Source: Siphonodentalium dalli | Lineage: Eukaryota > Mollusca > Scaphopoda > Gadilida > Siphonodentaliidae | Direction: 5' to 3' | NCBI GenBank assembly: GCA_032622095.1 | Contig: CP136065.1 | Location: forward strand, 64,843,031-64,907,030 | Length of the DNA stretch: 64,000 nt | Shown here: one piece after another, positions 45,516 to 57,350 of the stretch | Layout: every line of letters starts with the position of its first letter | How positions within the stretch are numbered: position 1 is the first letter of the stretch | Notes under the pieces: model-generated | Told to the model about the DNA's origin: nothing | What the model saw: the letters and a program-made list of their open reading frames with translations, nothing else | Databases searched by the model: none | Program-made: the position numbers and the translations under genes

Positions 45516-46011
45516 GATATCTTTAATTAAAATTTGTCTGAAAAATATCATTTGCACACCCTTACCAGAAGTGACTAAGTTGATTTAAGAAGAGCTTCGT
45601 TTTGAACTTTCTCTGCATTTCCTATCTGGAACTTTCTGCCACAGTCCTCATATTTTAAAATAAAGAATGGTCTGTTATTCGTTTTGAGGGTTTTCAAGTG
45701 ATAAAAGCAGACGACGAGTAATAAAAGTACAGATGGAGTCCTATGTTTTAGGGCAATGTTTAGATAATAAGTTCAACAAACTACATATATTGTTGAACTT
45801 ATTATCTGAACATTTCCTATGGGATAAATACTCGTCAATGATGCTTTACTATAGAAAGGGTTTAACATAATCAACTTCGAATACGGCAATAGACAACGAA
45901 ATAACAAACGAGCAAAGATGTAAACAGGGAGGCAATATAATGAGCTGAGCAGTGGTCAAGGCCAGTATTTTGGGTGGTCAACCCGGTCGATAGCTCGAGG
46001 TGTCAGGGGAC
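45516..46011. repeat. Hairpin 45757-45822 and TTAA-type end, otherwise unassigned
   Basis: 'aatgtttagataataagttc' and 'gaacttattatctgaacatt' form a perfect hairpin. 'gatgctttactatagaaagg' before GTTTAA (45864) matches 32255-32285 and resembles the ends at 57107-57350. Probably one TTAA-flanked element whose left end I cannot place. Confidence 0.5.
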
Positions 46012-46130
46012 TACAGTAATGCCCTAAGTAATCGACCCCTTAACCACAGCCATATTTCCGACTAAATCCTGAAAAGTTACCCAATAATTATGCTGTGGTT
46101 AAGGGGTCGATTACTTAGGGCATTACTGTA
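46012..46130. mobile_element. 119-bp mariner-like MITE (TACAGTAATGCC)
   Basis: Perfect arms: 'cagtaatgccctaagtaatc' and 'accccttaaccacagc', mirrored to 'ggcattactg', with TA at both ends (46012-46013, 46129-46130). Short TIR plus TA is typical of Tc1/mariner-derived MITEs. Relatives at 60569-61026. Confidence 0.8.
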
Positions 46131-46904
46131 CGTATTCATATTTTTGCAGTTTTCAACCAGGAACCAGTCTATTCAACAAGAGAGAGAGACATCGAGTGCG
46201 CGCAAATAAACAGACATAAGAGTTGCAGACACAATGGCAGACGACAACTAGATAGCAATTTTCATTTACTAAGTAATTATATCAACTTCGAGACAAAAAT
46301 ATGTTATTAGAATGTACTTTCACTTCCATAAAGTAGAAGCTCAGTTGTGGATGTTCTGGTCATTGCCCACCTAATACGCACATGTTTGACTACCAAAACG
46401 TAACTAAGCTCTGTAAAACGATTCTTCAAATATCTCCGTTATTTCGTTAAAACTTTCTTCAAATATCTCCGTTATTTCGTTAATAATCACATAGATATAT
46501 ATTCAGGTATATTCGTATCTTCAGATATTTTAGACAGGTACTGTATGCATGTGTACATACCTAAACGTGTGAGAAGCTTATATATATATTCAATCAGCTG
46601 AATTATGAGGATAACATTTATTTTTTACCAGCTGTTTTTTGACATTTTTTCAGTCAAGTTGACAGAATTCAATTGACCAGCAATACTTTGACGTGTCGTA
46701 TCAATGACAAATACAGAATGTCTTTTAAGAGTCGGGTCGAAGCTAAGAACCAAGTACATGTAGTGAGGGAATACCCCAGCACCATTGGAACTTAGTGAGT
46801 CACCATTCTTACAATCAGGTCGTAGTTTTTTGTTTTTTTACCAGCTGTTTGGACATATGCTGTGATTTGTTTAGTCATGTTGAAATTTGAACTGTGACAA
46901 CTAG
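46131..46904. other. No gene seen
   Basis: Contains a local direct repeat 'caaatatctccgttatttcg' (46433 and 46465), also present in the MITE at 4155, and an imperfect repeat of 'ttttttaccagctgttt' at 46620 and 46835. Confidence 0.4.
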
Positions 46905-47030
46905 TCCTGCAGCCGGGATGCACCACATTAGTCCATTACAAACAGCAAACAGGGTGCCAAATTAGGGGAGTCTTAGCCCTCGCAGTGGGGCTGTAGGCAT
47001 AATTCTACCCCGGCCTTTTCCCGATATAGA
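46905..47030 (-). mobile_element. Inverted fragment of the LINE 5' region
   Basis: The reverse complement reads 'ccggggtagaattatgcc', 'ccccactgcgagggctaaga', 'ggcaccctgtttgc', matching 23955-24080. Only about 125 bp remain. Confidence 0.65.
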
Positions 47031-47870
47031 AAACTTATTCGGGTGTTATTTACAAGATATTACACATACTATAATTAGAAATAATTCGTAGGTAAATGTG
47101 TTTACTTAGGGTGTGCTTATCATAGCGAATAGTCAATCAAATAATCATTAGCAGATATTGTCTACCAATCTGCCACTGAGTTGGTCGCTTGCTACATTGA
47201 AATTTCTTTCTTCTCCCTAATTTTGATGACAGTGCATAGTTTCTGCGTTATAAATTGCCTATTTTCAAAGAACGTTTTTTAAATATTGATTTGTGAATGA
47301 TGATGGAAATTCGGCCATGATTATAAAACTTATACACTTGTCTTATTTTTCACAATTAAAGACGAAAAGAATGTATGTTATCGGTGTATTATATAGCATA
47401 TATTTTTATTTTATCCATGTGACTATCTGAGCCTAATCCACGCTTGACATTCACTATTATCGATAGTGTCGTCCAGGACGATAGTGGGCCTCCTAATTTT
47501 AGCTCACCCACTATCGCTTGGAAATCCAGAAATCTATTTTTAGCATGCACACTATTCCGGGGAGGTAATTTGAAAGTCATCTCCGCCTCGCAGCAAAAGT
47601 TCAACATGTTTTTGTCCGAAATGTCTTTGTAATCGACAACTAGAGCACACTAAATTATCGTGATCAAATTCTTTGTTATTTGTGATGTTTTATCCCATGT
47701 TTGATGTGGCGATATATCATGTTCCTTTCTCCGCTGATCACAATATCGCTTCGATATTTTTGTCTATTTCCTTAGTTCGCACTACTAAATTTTCTAAACG
47801 AATATTCTGTTTGTTTTCGGTAAAAAAAAGTATTGGTTTGAACTGACATCATTGTTTAACAACAACAACG
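47031..47870. other. No gene seen; inverted motif at 47455-47515
   Basis: 'cactattatcgatagtg' and 'ggacgatagtgggc' / 'cccactatcg' give small hairpins. The 62-codon plus and 72-codon minus frames overlap here, and neither is recognisable. Confidence 0.35.
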
Positions 47871-47898
47871 ACGTTTGGTTTCCATTGCGAGTCAAAAT

Positions 47899-47984
47899 GG
47901 CAACAATAATTCCTGAGGAAGAAAATTTTAGATTTTCCCAAATAGAAGACAGGCAATATATTGAAGAAAAATTGACCTGAAAGT
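47899..47984 (+). other. Short open frame, possible element gene start
   Basis: ATG at about 47899 gives 'MATIIPEEENFRFSQIEDRQ' and about eight more residues before a stop. A hairpin-ended GC-rich block lies just downstream. It looks like the N-terminus of something, but nothing supports a function. Confidence 0.2.
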
Positions 47985-48098
47985 TTTTTAATCATTCTGC
48001 AATGAAAATGGAATACATGGGAATATAGATGATTGTGAATTGTTTGACATTATGGGTCCTGTGACAGAATGAAGAACGTTCGATAAAATATAATAAAT

Positions 48099-48231
48099 AT
48101 TGCACGGCTTGTCGGTGACTATGCCAAGATAGTGGTCCTCGGTGGGGGATAGTCCCCTCGCCCCCGGCTCTGTGACTATTCCTCCCCTCGGACCACTATT
48201 TTGGCATAGTCACCTCCAAGCCGTGCAATAT
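48099..48231. repeat. GC-rich 133-bp hairpin
   Basis: 'attgcacggcttgtcggtga', 'ctatgccaagatagtggtcc' on the left are mirrored by 'ggaccactattttggcatag' and 'caagccgtgcaat'. The tip is G/C-rich ('tcctcggtggggg'). No direct repeats are seen at the flanks. Confidence 0.75.
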
Positions 48232-49377
48232 GTATATAATAGACGATACACTGTAAAACTAATTAAACTATTTATACAGTCGCTTTGTTTTCTAGCAACC
48301 GTAAGCTCAGCCCACTAAGTAATATGTATGGAAACCTCCATTTCAGGCTTGAAACTACAAAGGGGCTTTACTTCGATTTGAACGGTTTGAATAATAACCT
48401 GGTGACAGGGCTGAGCTTATCAAATCAGACATCTCTTCGTTTTTGTCACAAGACCTAAGTAGTTTGAGATTCAAATGCGTATTGTGTTCCGAGAGCGGAA
48501 AACGCGACAATTATTAACAGGATATATGCAATCATTCCGTCTGGATTTAAAGGTCACACATTGCACCTTTAGACAGAACCACGAGCCGTAATATGTGCTG
48601 CCACCCATGCAATGCCAGTGCGCTGACATTTTCGACGGGTGAGTGCAAATATATAACAGGGAAGCGGATAACTAGCAACTCGTGCGTAGTTTCGTATACA
48701 ATTCCATTATAGGGTTTATAGGGTTTTTCGTGATATTCTCCGTATAGGCAATTCTAACAACACAAATTGACACTGATTATAAGTGTATCGCTTGATCCAA
48801 GGTGTCTCGCTGGCAGTTTGGTTCCATTAGCACGCAAGGCACATTGGTATTTCCTATTCATACGTCAAAATCCAGAGGAAATGAGATGGTATCAACTCAC
48901 AAATAGCGTAACACTCAAGCTGGCTGAATAAATGTATTAGCTATCAATTACAGCCATGCAACATGTAGTTTTATAAACCATTACTTAGTGTCACAGACAA
49001 GAGATCGATAGAAACATAAACCATGGTTACGACCAATGTCGGACTAACAGACCTGGAATAATGGCTTCGTGATGAAACGAAACAATACTCTCCAGCCGAA
49101 TATTATTCGCACTTAATTGTTGCCAATCATTGCGAGTGAGACGATGTTTTCCGGCTGATTGTATTTGTTCCTGTAAAGATTTGGTCTGTGGCGACTAGAT
49201 ATATGCAAGGTCATGTCACATCGAGAAGAGTCGCATTTATCACAGTATGGCAATTTTTTCTTCTTTCGGTCAGATTTAAGCAACTCAAAATCTTGATACC
49301 TCAAGTTAAAAATATTAAGCTCTCCCATTTGTCAGGACCTGCTGATAGAAGTAGGTAGACAAATACGTAAATACCTA
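48232..49377. other. No gene seen
   Basis: A 71-codon minus frame (49113-49328) has 'YCDKCDSSRCDMTLHISSRH', a Cys/His pattern, but no splice sites or relatives are visible. Confidence 0.3.
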
Positions 49378-49855
49378 CACTCTTAGAAAATACCGTCGGT
49401 TTGACGGTGTCGGACCGTCGTTATCATATTATACATTGAGGATTTAAATTTCATCAAAACTATGATCGTAGTAGAAGAATTAAGATGTATTTTTCAGTTA
49501 CGAATAATACTAATTTCGACCATTCTAAAACATATGAATCGTAATCCCTATCGGGAAATCATGTTGTCACAACGGGTTAATCATACGGTAAATTAGCAAA
49601 AGAGCTAAAATTTGGTGGTGACCAGTGAAAAATACAATTCGTCTGACCGCTATTAGTTTCGGTTTTGATATTAAACGGTGTTGAACCGTAAAAAATACAA
49701 CTGTCTGACTGTTACTGATTACAGTCTGCCAGTTACTTAAACAGTTTTGTACCGTGGAACATGCTACAGCCTGACCGTATGTTTAACGGTCCAAGGTTGG
49801 CATCGATGTTGCGCGGTATGACACAGATAAAGCGACGGGCATTTTTATAACAGTG
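49378..49855. mobile_element. CACTA-like element with ACGGT sub-terminal repeats
   Basis: Ends CACTCTTAGAAAATACCGTC and, mirrored, CACTGTTATAAAAATGCCCG, each flanked by TA. The interior is full of ACGGT/ACCGT words (for example near 49398, 49590, 49675, 49755 and 49784), as expected of sub-terminal transposase sites in CACTA/EnSpm elements. No transposase remains. Confidence 0.55.
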
Positions 49856-49986
49856 TATATACTAAGTTTATAGACATGTTCTCTTAAAAGACGGTAGTGA
49901 CATAAACTTATTACTTTGTTCGTGTTTATATATAGGTAATGGACGGGCGTGTGTACTTGTGACTTCACACATAATTTACAGTATAC

Positions 49987-50129
49987 CTGTAGTCTTGTTC
50001 CTGATTCAGACGCTGCGCTAACTGGTCGGTCCATGCAACTCCACGACTTAACGCTTCCGCCACTTGTCGGAGCGTTGCGCCTTATAGTGTTCAGGAGGCT
50101 GAACGCTAGGAACACAGCCACAAATATCG
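49987..50129 (-). CDS. Candidate internal exon with a hydrophobic segment
   Basis: On the minus strand a strong acceptor ('ttttttcaatttcag', AG at 50130-50131) opens a 143-nt block that ends at CAG|GTATAC. It reads 2 nt of a split codon then 47 codons: a hydrophobic run 'IFVAVFLAFSLLN', a basic 'TIRR', then a Ser-rich part 'SVKSWSCMDRPVSAASESG'. G+C is above the surroundings. The entry phase fits the exit phase of the 59350-59501 exon (G + CG gives an Ala codon). The product is unknown. The hydrophobic run (about 14 residues) is short for a membrane span. The plus strand also shows an acceptor-like 'cttgttcctgattcag' with an open frame, so strand is not certain. Confidence 0.45.
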
Positions 50130-50160
50130 CTGAAATTGAAAAAAGTTCAGAACAGGGCTG

Positions 50161-50660
50161 TACAAGAAAACCATAGTCAGAAATGGTAACGCGCTCAAGA
50201 TCATATATTATATACCCATGCTTGTAATTATAGAATATAAAATATATTGGTTTCGCGAATGACCAACTCAGAATTCCGTTAAAATAACAATAACAACCAG
50301 CACCGAATTAACGAACCGGCGGCCAACTCGGCCGTCTCCGACCACAACCATCAGTGGGCTGCAGAACGAAACATATCTATAAAAGTTGAAATATAAGACT
50401 TACAAATTATCTTTTAAATTTCTTTTATTGGTAATTGACATGGCTTGTCACAAACCAAAAATCAACATTATTGACTTAATAATGTAAAGGACAATAAACG
50501 AAATTGAAATTCCCAACTACACCTTTTACCGGACTCGGCCTCCTGGTCGCGCAGTTCGACTTTTAAACAGGAAAAAAACAATTATCTATAAATAAAATGC
50601 CAATAGGACCACAGCTTTCAAGAATTTGCAGAACAGTATACACGCGGCGCGCGCTAATAA
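50161..50660 (-). repeat. 500-bp dispersed repeat, copy 2
   Basis: Matches 42226-42722 throughout. Its edge 'tggttttcttg' (minus strand) lies about 30 bp upstream of the exon acceptor at 50130. Confidence 0.8.
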
Positions 50661-50831
50661 GGGGGATAAAAAATTCAATACTCAAGATTAGCAAGTGTAT
50701 CGGCTATCATTTCTGTTCTGAACTTGGAATCGCAATACAGAGGCTAGAATAACTAATCAAAACAATGTGGCAATACAAATTCCACATTATCTCGAAAAGC
50801 TCACAAGAACAATGCGATATCACCATAGCAA
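50661..50831. other. Decayed LINE ORF2 upstream part, likely
   Basis: Open only in short pieces. Lies directly before the recognisable ORF2 end. Confidence 0.3.
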
Positions 50832-50972
50832 ATGTTCCGCCTCACACAGGTCCAAAGTACATTTTCCTTCTGTCCTGCCACTGAAATTCTCTGGAACAAT
50901 CTAAATTCCGAGCTGGTCAAACTCACTGATCCCGATATATTCATAAAGAGTGTGTACCAGCAAATCTCATAA
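50832..50972 (+). pseudogene. C-terminal end of a LINE ORF2
   Basis: 46 codons to a stop read 'STFSFCPATEILWNNLNSEL' then 'VKLTDPDIFIKSVYQQIS'. The pattern (F)F-x-x-(R/A)-T-x-x-(L)WN-x-L, then a short helix with IF-K, is the usual end of ORF2 in CR1/Jockey-type reverse transcriptase polyproteins. Upstream reverse transcriptase motifs are absent, so this is a 5'-truncated relic. The following 200 bp would be its 3' UTR. Confidence 0.65.
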
Positions 50973-52140
50973 CTCACTCATGTTTGGAGCTCCGTGGTCC
51001 AGTGGACAGTGGTGCCCCGACTATGACACTAGTAGTTAATCGTGTAACGATGTAATGTCGGTATACCTATATTTCACTTATATAGTTGAGTTGTTTCGTG
51101 TCTTGGATTTTTTTTATAAATGTCACTGGAGCAAGGGTAATTCCCAAACTCCATGCAGGGTTTACCTCCCTGGATGACTCGACGAAAACCGCTGCTATCG
51201 GCGACATTTTACCCACATTTGGTGGACTTCCGGGATATTAAGATATATACAAAGCGAACAAAGCAACATGCTGCTCTTATTAAGCACACAAATTATCGAA
51301 CAAATTTTTTGTAAATATTGAACCTTGTGTCTGAAAAGTCCCACTTGAACTGAAGAACTATATTTCGAATCGGTGTGATTCGGTTCTCCGATTATACTAT
51401 CAACACAAAAGTCGAAACGCACGTGTGCGACATTCACAACTCGTACGGCAAGTCAAACACAAGAGTTCTAATTTGCTGCAATTTTGACTAGTGGCTTGCG
51501 AAAATCGTCAACAAAACTACCGCTCTGATCTTCCATTCTGTCATTATATTTTAGCGCGGGAATTGTTCTCAAAGCACATAGAAAATTTGACTTTGGAGCG
51601 ATCTGGTTGCGCCATTTTTGCTGGAAAACCCCATGCTAAATATAGAAACAAAGACTAGTACCCAGCCGATCAGAAAGGAAGTATGACTAGTGCGCTCTGG
51701 TAGAGATTGGGTAATTCACCGACAATACAATAGTAGTTTGTTTTTTTAAGCTTGTTCGGAAGCACGGCACTGATATCTTGCCAGACTATACTTTTTATGC
51801 GTGCATTAGGTAATTAAATGGAATTCACCGTTCAATGAATGATGTACGTATCCCGTATTTGGTAACCAATTAGATGCGATATGCCATGGTTTTCTTGGAT
51901 CGATGCGCCTGGTGATAACTACACTGGTTTGCACCTATTAAATAGAGAGATTCCGCTTTTAGTTTGCAAGGTAAATGTCAGAATATCATATTAACGAGTA
52001 ATGCGAGAGAACATAATTATATTTGCAGTGAGGCAATATCTCGTTACACCGATTTCGAATAGCACTTCGGCAGTGGAATATTGAGTAGAGTGTCTCCGAA
52101 GTCTAGTGGTAAATGTGAAGATGGCGTGCGGGAGCAATGA
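50973..52140. other. No gene seen
   Basis: 'gctccgtggtccagtggaca' at about 50990 resembles a tRNA A-box, but no B-box follows. The 80-codon minus frame 51195-51437 has no splice signal that I trust. Confidence 0.3.
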
Positions 52141-52573
52141 AGGTTACACAGGTGTAAATGTTTTCCATAGGCCTCAGTGCTACCGTTTTAGCGTATACTA
52201 TTGGCAATATAAACATTGGGTCCAAAATTTCCTTTTAACACTTTGGGAAACTTTTTGCACAAATAAATCAGGTACGACAGGCAGGGAATTCGCCTTTAAA
52301 TCTTGTGTTTTCCTAACTAGTGTCAGAACCGCATAAAATAATACTGTCATATTTTAGACCACAACAAAAAATTCACTACAGATGGTTAATTCCTGTGCCA
52401 ATGGCTATTTTACCAGTGGGAAACCATGGGGAAGAGGTGTGATGATATTTTTATGCAAAAAGCACACAAGGCTATTGACCAATCAGGCCCCAGTGTATAT
52501 TTTATTCTCTCCTATATATTCCTCCCGCATCCGCTAGAGGTCTCTCCGAACCTTATTTACACCAGTGTAACCT
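52141..52573. mobile_element. AGGTTACAC-family MITE, copy 2
   Basis: Ends 'aggttacacaggtgtaaat' and 'atttacaccagtgtaacct'. The interior has 'ggcagggaattcgccttta' and 'gctattgaccaatcaggc'. Its uninterrupted sequence defines the insertion point of the element at 8155. TSD not evident. Confidence 0.8.
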
Positions 52574-53442
52574 AAAGCGATAGCCCGCTTTTTCGCGGAA
52601 TAATTGTAACTCCCTACATTTCTTCAGAATTGCCCATCAATGGAAAAAATGTGTTCAAAAACAATATCACTTCTGTGGTTCTTTATTTATCACACACAAT
52701 TTAACCCCACCCCCTTTAACACATTATTCATCAAAAAAGCACAAATTTCCACCACAGGTCATGTTCAGGCCCCATTTTCACACAGTTTTTGGGGTCTGGT
52801 GTTGCAAACCTGGCTCAGCTATGGAAGACTGTACAAGATCCTTTCCATGAGAGAACTTCTGGTAATGTGAGGTCATTGAGTCCAGATTTGAGCAGCTGAG
52901 CATGAAGCACATGACTTTATCAGCACATGGAAGACTAAAATATGATATTTTCAGGTCTGCAAGGGTGATCCGATATAACTGGATGTGGGTGTATATTGAA
53001 TTAGTTGAACAAAAATATGCTCTCTTTGAAGTGCTGAAGCATTTTCTTATATGTGTCCAAGTTTTAGTGCTATTAACCTTCAAATGACCATACCCACAAG
53101 TGGAAATGACTAACTTGTATGATATATATCTGTATATCACTGGCTATAAAATCCAACATACTTGTCAGATTAGCTTCTTATAACAAGTGATATGTGTCTC
53201 ATTGGCATGCTCGTGGTATGGGTCATTTGCATCATCGTGTGACTACTACCACCTTGAAAATAGGACAATTTTTATGAAAAAATCATGCTATTTTTGACTG
53301 ATGTAAGAGTAAGAAGACATCAGCAGCAAGAATAGCTACACCATGCATGAGATATTCGTTGGACTGAAAGACCGGGCTGTTAAAAATGCAATAAAATACT
53401 TTAAAGTGACTCCCAGGAATCAAAAAGCTCATTTTCCCCTTT
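52574..53442. other. Spacer between two MITE copies, no gene called
   Basis: Overlapping open frames on both strands (minus 52778-53140, 120 codons) show no motif. 53220-53340 is unassigned. Confidence 0.35.
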
Positions 53443-53898
53443 AGGTTACACAGGTGTAAATGTTTTCCATAGGCCTCAGTGCTCCAGTTTTAGCGTATAC
53501 TATTGGCAATATAAACATTGCGTCCAAAATTTTCTTTAAATCTGAAAAATTGACACTTTGGGAAACTTTTTGCACAAAATAATCAGGTACGACAGGCAGG
53601 GAATTCGCCTTTAAATCTTGTGTTTTCCTAACTAGTGTCAGAACCGCATACAAAAAATACTGTCATATTTTAGACCACAACAAAAAATTCAAACTTCACT
53701 ACAGAGGGTTAATTCCTGTGCCAATGGCTATTTTACCAGTGGGAAACCATAGGGAAGAGGTGTAATGATTTTTTTATGCAAAAAGCACACAAGGCTATTG
53801 ACCAATCAGGGCCCAGTGTATATTTTATTCTATGCTATATATTGGTTTCCCGCATCCGCTGGAGGTCTCTCCGAACCTTATTTACACCAGTGTAACCT
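53443..53898. mobile_element. AGGTTACAC-family MITE, copy 3
   Basis: Same ends and interior as copy 2, same orientation, with a few indels ('caaacttcactacagagggt'). Confidence 0.8.
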
Positions 53899-54132
53899 GA
53901 AGAGTCCAGTAGTTTTATAACTTGCATATTTCAATAACGTGTTCTGTTGGTAAGCACAATTTGTAGGTTTAACGAGCTGTTTGTGGTATCAAGGTTCAAG
54001 CGGGAGCCCCTCTGCTATCTTTAACAGGGGTATCGTTATTCCAAGAGATTGGCTATCATTTGACCAAGTAAGATCCGAGATATCAAGATACCCATTTTTA
54101 TTTACTAAACACCTCAAAAAAAGAAAGTCCCC

Positions 54133-54612
54133 CCCTAATATATTCGGTAATATTTTATAAGATATTGGATGGATTTTGATTAAACTTTCCACAAATGATT
54201 TGTGGTACCAAAGACATCAAGTGTGCTAATTACTTTGATGTGAAACATGGCTGAGTGGGCACAAATTGGATGGAAGAGGGGCACTTTTCAAAAATTGCAA
54301 AAACACAGGTAGAGTTATCACAGACATTCAGCTGTGCCTTGGTCCCCACTTCTCGCACAGACTTGGAACATCCTTATCTGTTGGAACCTCAATGGCCTAC
54401 ATGGTGGGATACATGGTTTACTGAAAAATGGCTTCAAAGAGACTGATTTCAATACCTCTATGTTGCTCACAGCATGAAACTTCAAGGTGTCATTCCAAAA
54501 GAAATGTGGTTAGACTGAATGCAGGTTGTGTATCAGATACCACTAAACATTTAAGTAAAGTTTCGTCAAAATCCATCCAATATCTCATAAAATATTAACG
54601 AATATATTAGGC
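54133..54612. mobile_element. Nested palindromic insertion
   Basis: 'cctaatatattcggtaatat', 'gatattggatggattttgat' on the left are mirrored at 54535-54612. The host element is interrupted exactly at 'cctaatat'. The internal open frame (54255-54446) has no recognised motif. Confidence 0.7.
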
Positions 54613-55562
54613 ACTGAATAGGAACTGTTACATCGGTCGTTCTATCACCGGTATTGTGATGGTTCTTGACCGATTTGGTACGGCTCCTTCTGATTGAAAA
54701 TAATCATTTTTGTGACAAAATCACGCATAAGTATATATAGATATCTTGAATATATTGTACTTTCCTGAATGGACAGAGACTGCAGAAGTGCCGTGTTATC
54801 GAAACATGAACTCTAGACCACAATTAACTCGGTATTAGCGAGTTAACGCGTAAATATCAACATGTTATCACTGAAAATCAAGCCACGTGGACGCAATTTC
54901 TTTGTTTTTCGTGGCGTATAAAATATGAAACGCATTCTGAAGACAAACACTGACTATAAAGTATACCCGTGTTATTCTTCTGTAAAATAGCTGAGAAAAT
55001 ATCTCGATAGGGGTTGATAATTGGGAGCTGTGGCCTCGTAATCAACACGGGTGCGTGTTACGGTTCTATTTCAAACCAATCATGGCTGTGACGGTTCTGT
55101 ACATGAGATTTATTCGAACGATTTATGCACTTTTGTCCGAAAATCGTCTTGTGTATCTGACATTTTAAACCAGATAATGACTGTAGCTTATGTAATTTGC
55201 ATAATAGAATAGGTATATTAAGAAATAACACAATAAATACTTAATACGGGAGATTAAGTTACATTAATAGGCAGAAATAAAATATTGAAAGTCCCGATGA
55301 GTATAGTATCATAATCATGCCCACCTATATAAATGACCAATGGTAATATAAATATACTCTCAGGAGAATATGAGATGTTACATTCATTTACTTAATCTGG
55401 GCATTATTGAAAAGATCCAGGTGTGACAATATTTCAATGTCAGCGCCATCATATTTCCTCATGAAGTCCGCCTGAGGGACATTTGCACATGTTTATCGCC
55501 CAGACATGAATATAACTTATGAAATCACGTTCAACTGAATCATTGATAGGTTATGACGTGAT

Positions 55563-55592
55563 TGGGGTAGTGGGGTGGGGGGGGGGGGGGGT
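55563..55592 (+). repeat. G-homopolymer (about 16 G)
   Basis: 'gtagtggggtg' runs into an uninterrupted G stretch. It is prone to length change and to quadruplex formation. Confidence 0.9.
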
Positions 55593-55785
55593 TCTTAATT
55601 GGTGTCTATCCCCAACTTTGATCAAAATGTTCAACAGTTTTTACAAATTTCTTATCTTACAATAGATTGGTTTGAAATTAACACCAACAATATGTTGAAA
55701 TTGTTCTCTTAGTTTGATTTGACAACATTTTAATAGTGGGGAATTTGTCGTTTTTAGACCAACATTTGCATACTTTCATACACTT

Positions 55786-56200
55786 TAAAGGTACTCAATC
55801 CGATAAAACTCCTCTCAATTACTATTTCAATGACTTCGGGGGTCAAATATATTTGATTCGAGTCGAGGAAGCCACCCATCAAAGCTCAGATTTTTTAGAT
55901 ATCGATTTTAGAAATCTATTATTTTTCATTATCGGGAATACTTTCTGTCCCAGATCACAGTCAAAATTGCGTTATTATTACCACTTGATTTTAGAGTTAT
56001 CCATCCTAGTCTGTTTGAATAGTGTTTTGGTGTACACATCTCGAGCATATTACGAAGTTGAAGGCAATTATTAGTACTCATCTCGAGAAAATAACAAATT
56101 TCAAAAATAAATATCTAATAACTCTGAGCTTTGTTTGATGGGTCCCTCGACTCGAATCAAATATTTTTTACCCCCAAAGCCAAAGAAATAGTAAAATGAA
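55786..56200. mobile_element. Palindromic MITE (TTTAAAGGTACTCAA family), copy 2, inverted
   Basis: It starts 'ttaaaggtactcaatccgat'. The far arm 'gactcgaatcaaatattttt' mirrors it, but the terminal 'gagtacctttaa' is missing. It lies inside the 2.6-kb element. Confidence 0.75.
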
Positions 56201-56715
56201 CGATTCTGTTACTACCGTTGACACATAATTATATATAAGAAGGCAGTGTAACTCATCGTAATTTATCATATGTGGTGTAAATTCAACATAATTGATATTT
56301 CGTTGTGCTCACTTGGTTATTTTCACGTATACTTCCAAATAATAGTCATCGTATTTCCCGGACAGAACCGATTAAATTGGGACAGAACCGACTCGATCGG
56401 GAGAGAACCGATCGAGATATCACAATTCGTAGTTTTCGTCGTTATTATTACTCGTACAATAGGATTTTCATTACGTTTACGTTATTTGGGGGACCATAGA
56501 TTGTGAGGGGAATGGACAAACTAATCGAATTATCACCTAGATTGCTCAAAAGTTGCGTTTTAACTGTCAAAAACTCGCGAAAATGTATAATTTGGATCAT
56601 CAGGAACCGTCACAAATCAGTCAAGAACCATCACAAATCGGCGATAGAACGATTTCCGATGTAACAGTTCCTACACAGTGATATTAGGGGGGACTTTCAT
56701 TTGTTGAGGTGTTTA

Positions 56716-57106
56716 GATTATGATACTGGTCCGATAATCCCTCGAGTATACAATGGGTACTACCAGTCATAACAAATTTAAAATTTGATCTTGTTAATTA
56801 CGTGTGCATATGTATGTTCGTATATACTGTCTTAGTCTTTCATATATTGTACTTACTCATACATCTAACCCAATAGTATTACAACCAATGGGGAACGGAA
56901 CTTTATCCTTGGGAACACATCAAACTATAACTTCTATCTTATGTAATATCCAACATATAGTTATGTGGCTGTCAGTTGAGTTCTATCTGATAATAAAATT
57001 CGAGGTATCATTCTATTCGATTCTATTGTAGCTAAATGTGAGCTAATTCCCAATCTGAATCAGACATGTACATGTGTGTGATTGGACGGCTTTCGAAAAT
57101 GGCAGT
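56716..57106. other. No gene seen
   Basis: AT-rich unassigned sequence. Confidence 0.35.
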
Positions 57107-57350
57107 TTAACCCTTGCTATACTAATTACTCATTGACGAGTAGTTCCCTTAGGAAAGGTTCAGTATGTTGAACTTATTATCTGAACATTTCCCTCCAATG
57201 ATAATGAATCGGTCAACACTTTTATTATTTTCTTATCCGTCTGTCGGCTGTTCAAATTTCCCGAACACCCCCTCCTGATGAACAATACACCATTCCAATA
57301 TATAATTTTATAACTTGGTGGAAGAATACATTCAGTATAGAAATGGTTAA
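57107..57350. mobile_element. TTAA-flanked 244-bp MITE
   Basis: TTAA at 57107-57110 and 57347-57350. Ends CCCTTGCTATACT and, mirrored, CCATTTCTATACTG. The interior carries 'gttgaacttattatctgaac', linking it to 21.6, 29.7 and 45.8 kb. piggyBac-like by target site only. Confidence 0.65.

Larger units (their letters stand above)
54105..56715. mobile_element. 2.6-kb TIR element with GGTTCT sub-terminal repeats
   Basis: The left end 'ctaaacacctcaa', 'gaaagtccccccctaatat' and, after a nested insertion, 'ggaactgttacatcgg', 'cgttctatc', 'tgtgatggttcttgaccgat' are mirrored at 56570-56715. ACGGTTCT/AGAACCG words recur inside (55068, 55100, 56365, 56385, 56405). No transposase is visible, and the interior is AT-rich with two other insertions. 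Confidence 0.7.

Noticed and set aside
50990-51060. tRNA-like A-box ('gtggtccagtgg')
   Set aside because: No B-box or cloverleaf follows. At most a chance match or the head of a decayed SINE.
54255-54446. 63-codon plus frame rich in Trp
   Set aside because: Lies in the loop of a nested palindromic element, without splice sites or a known motif.
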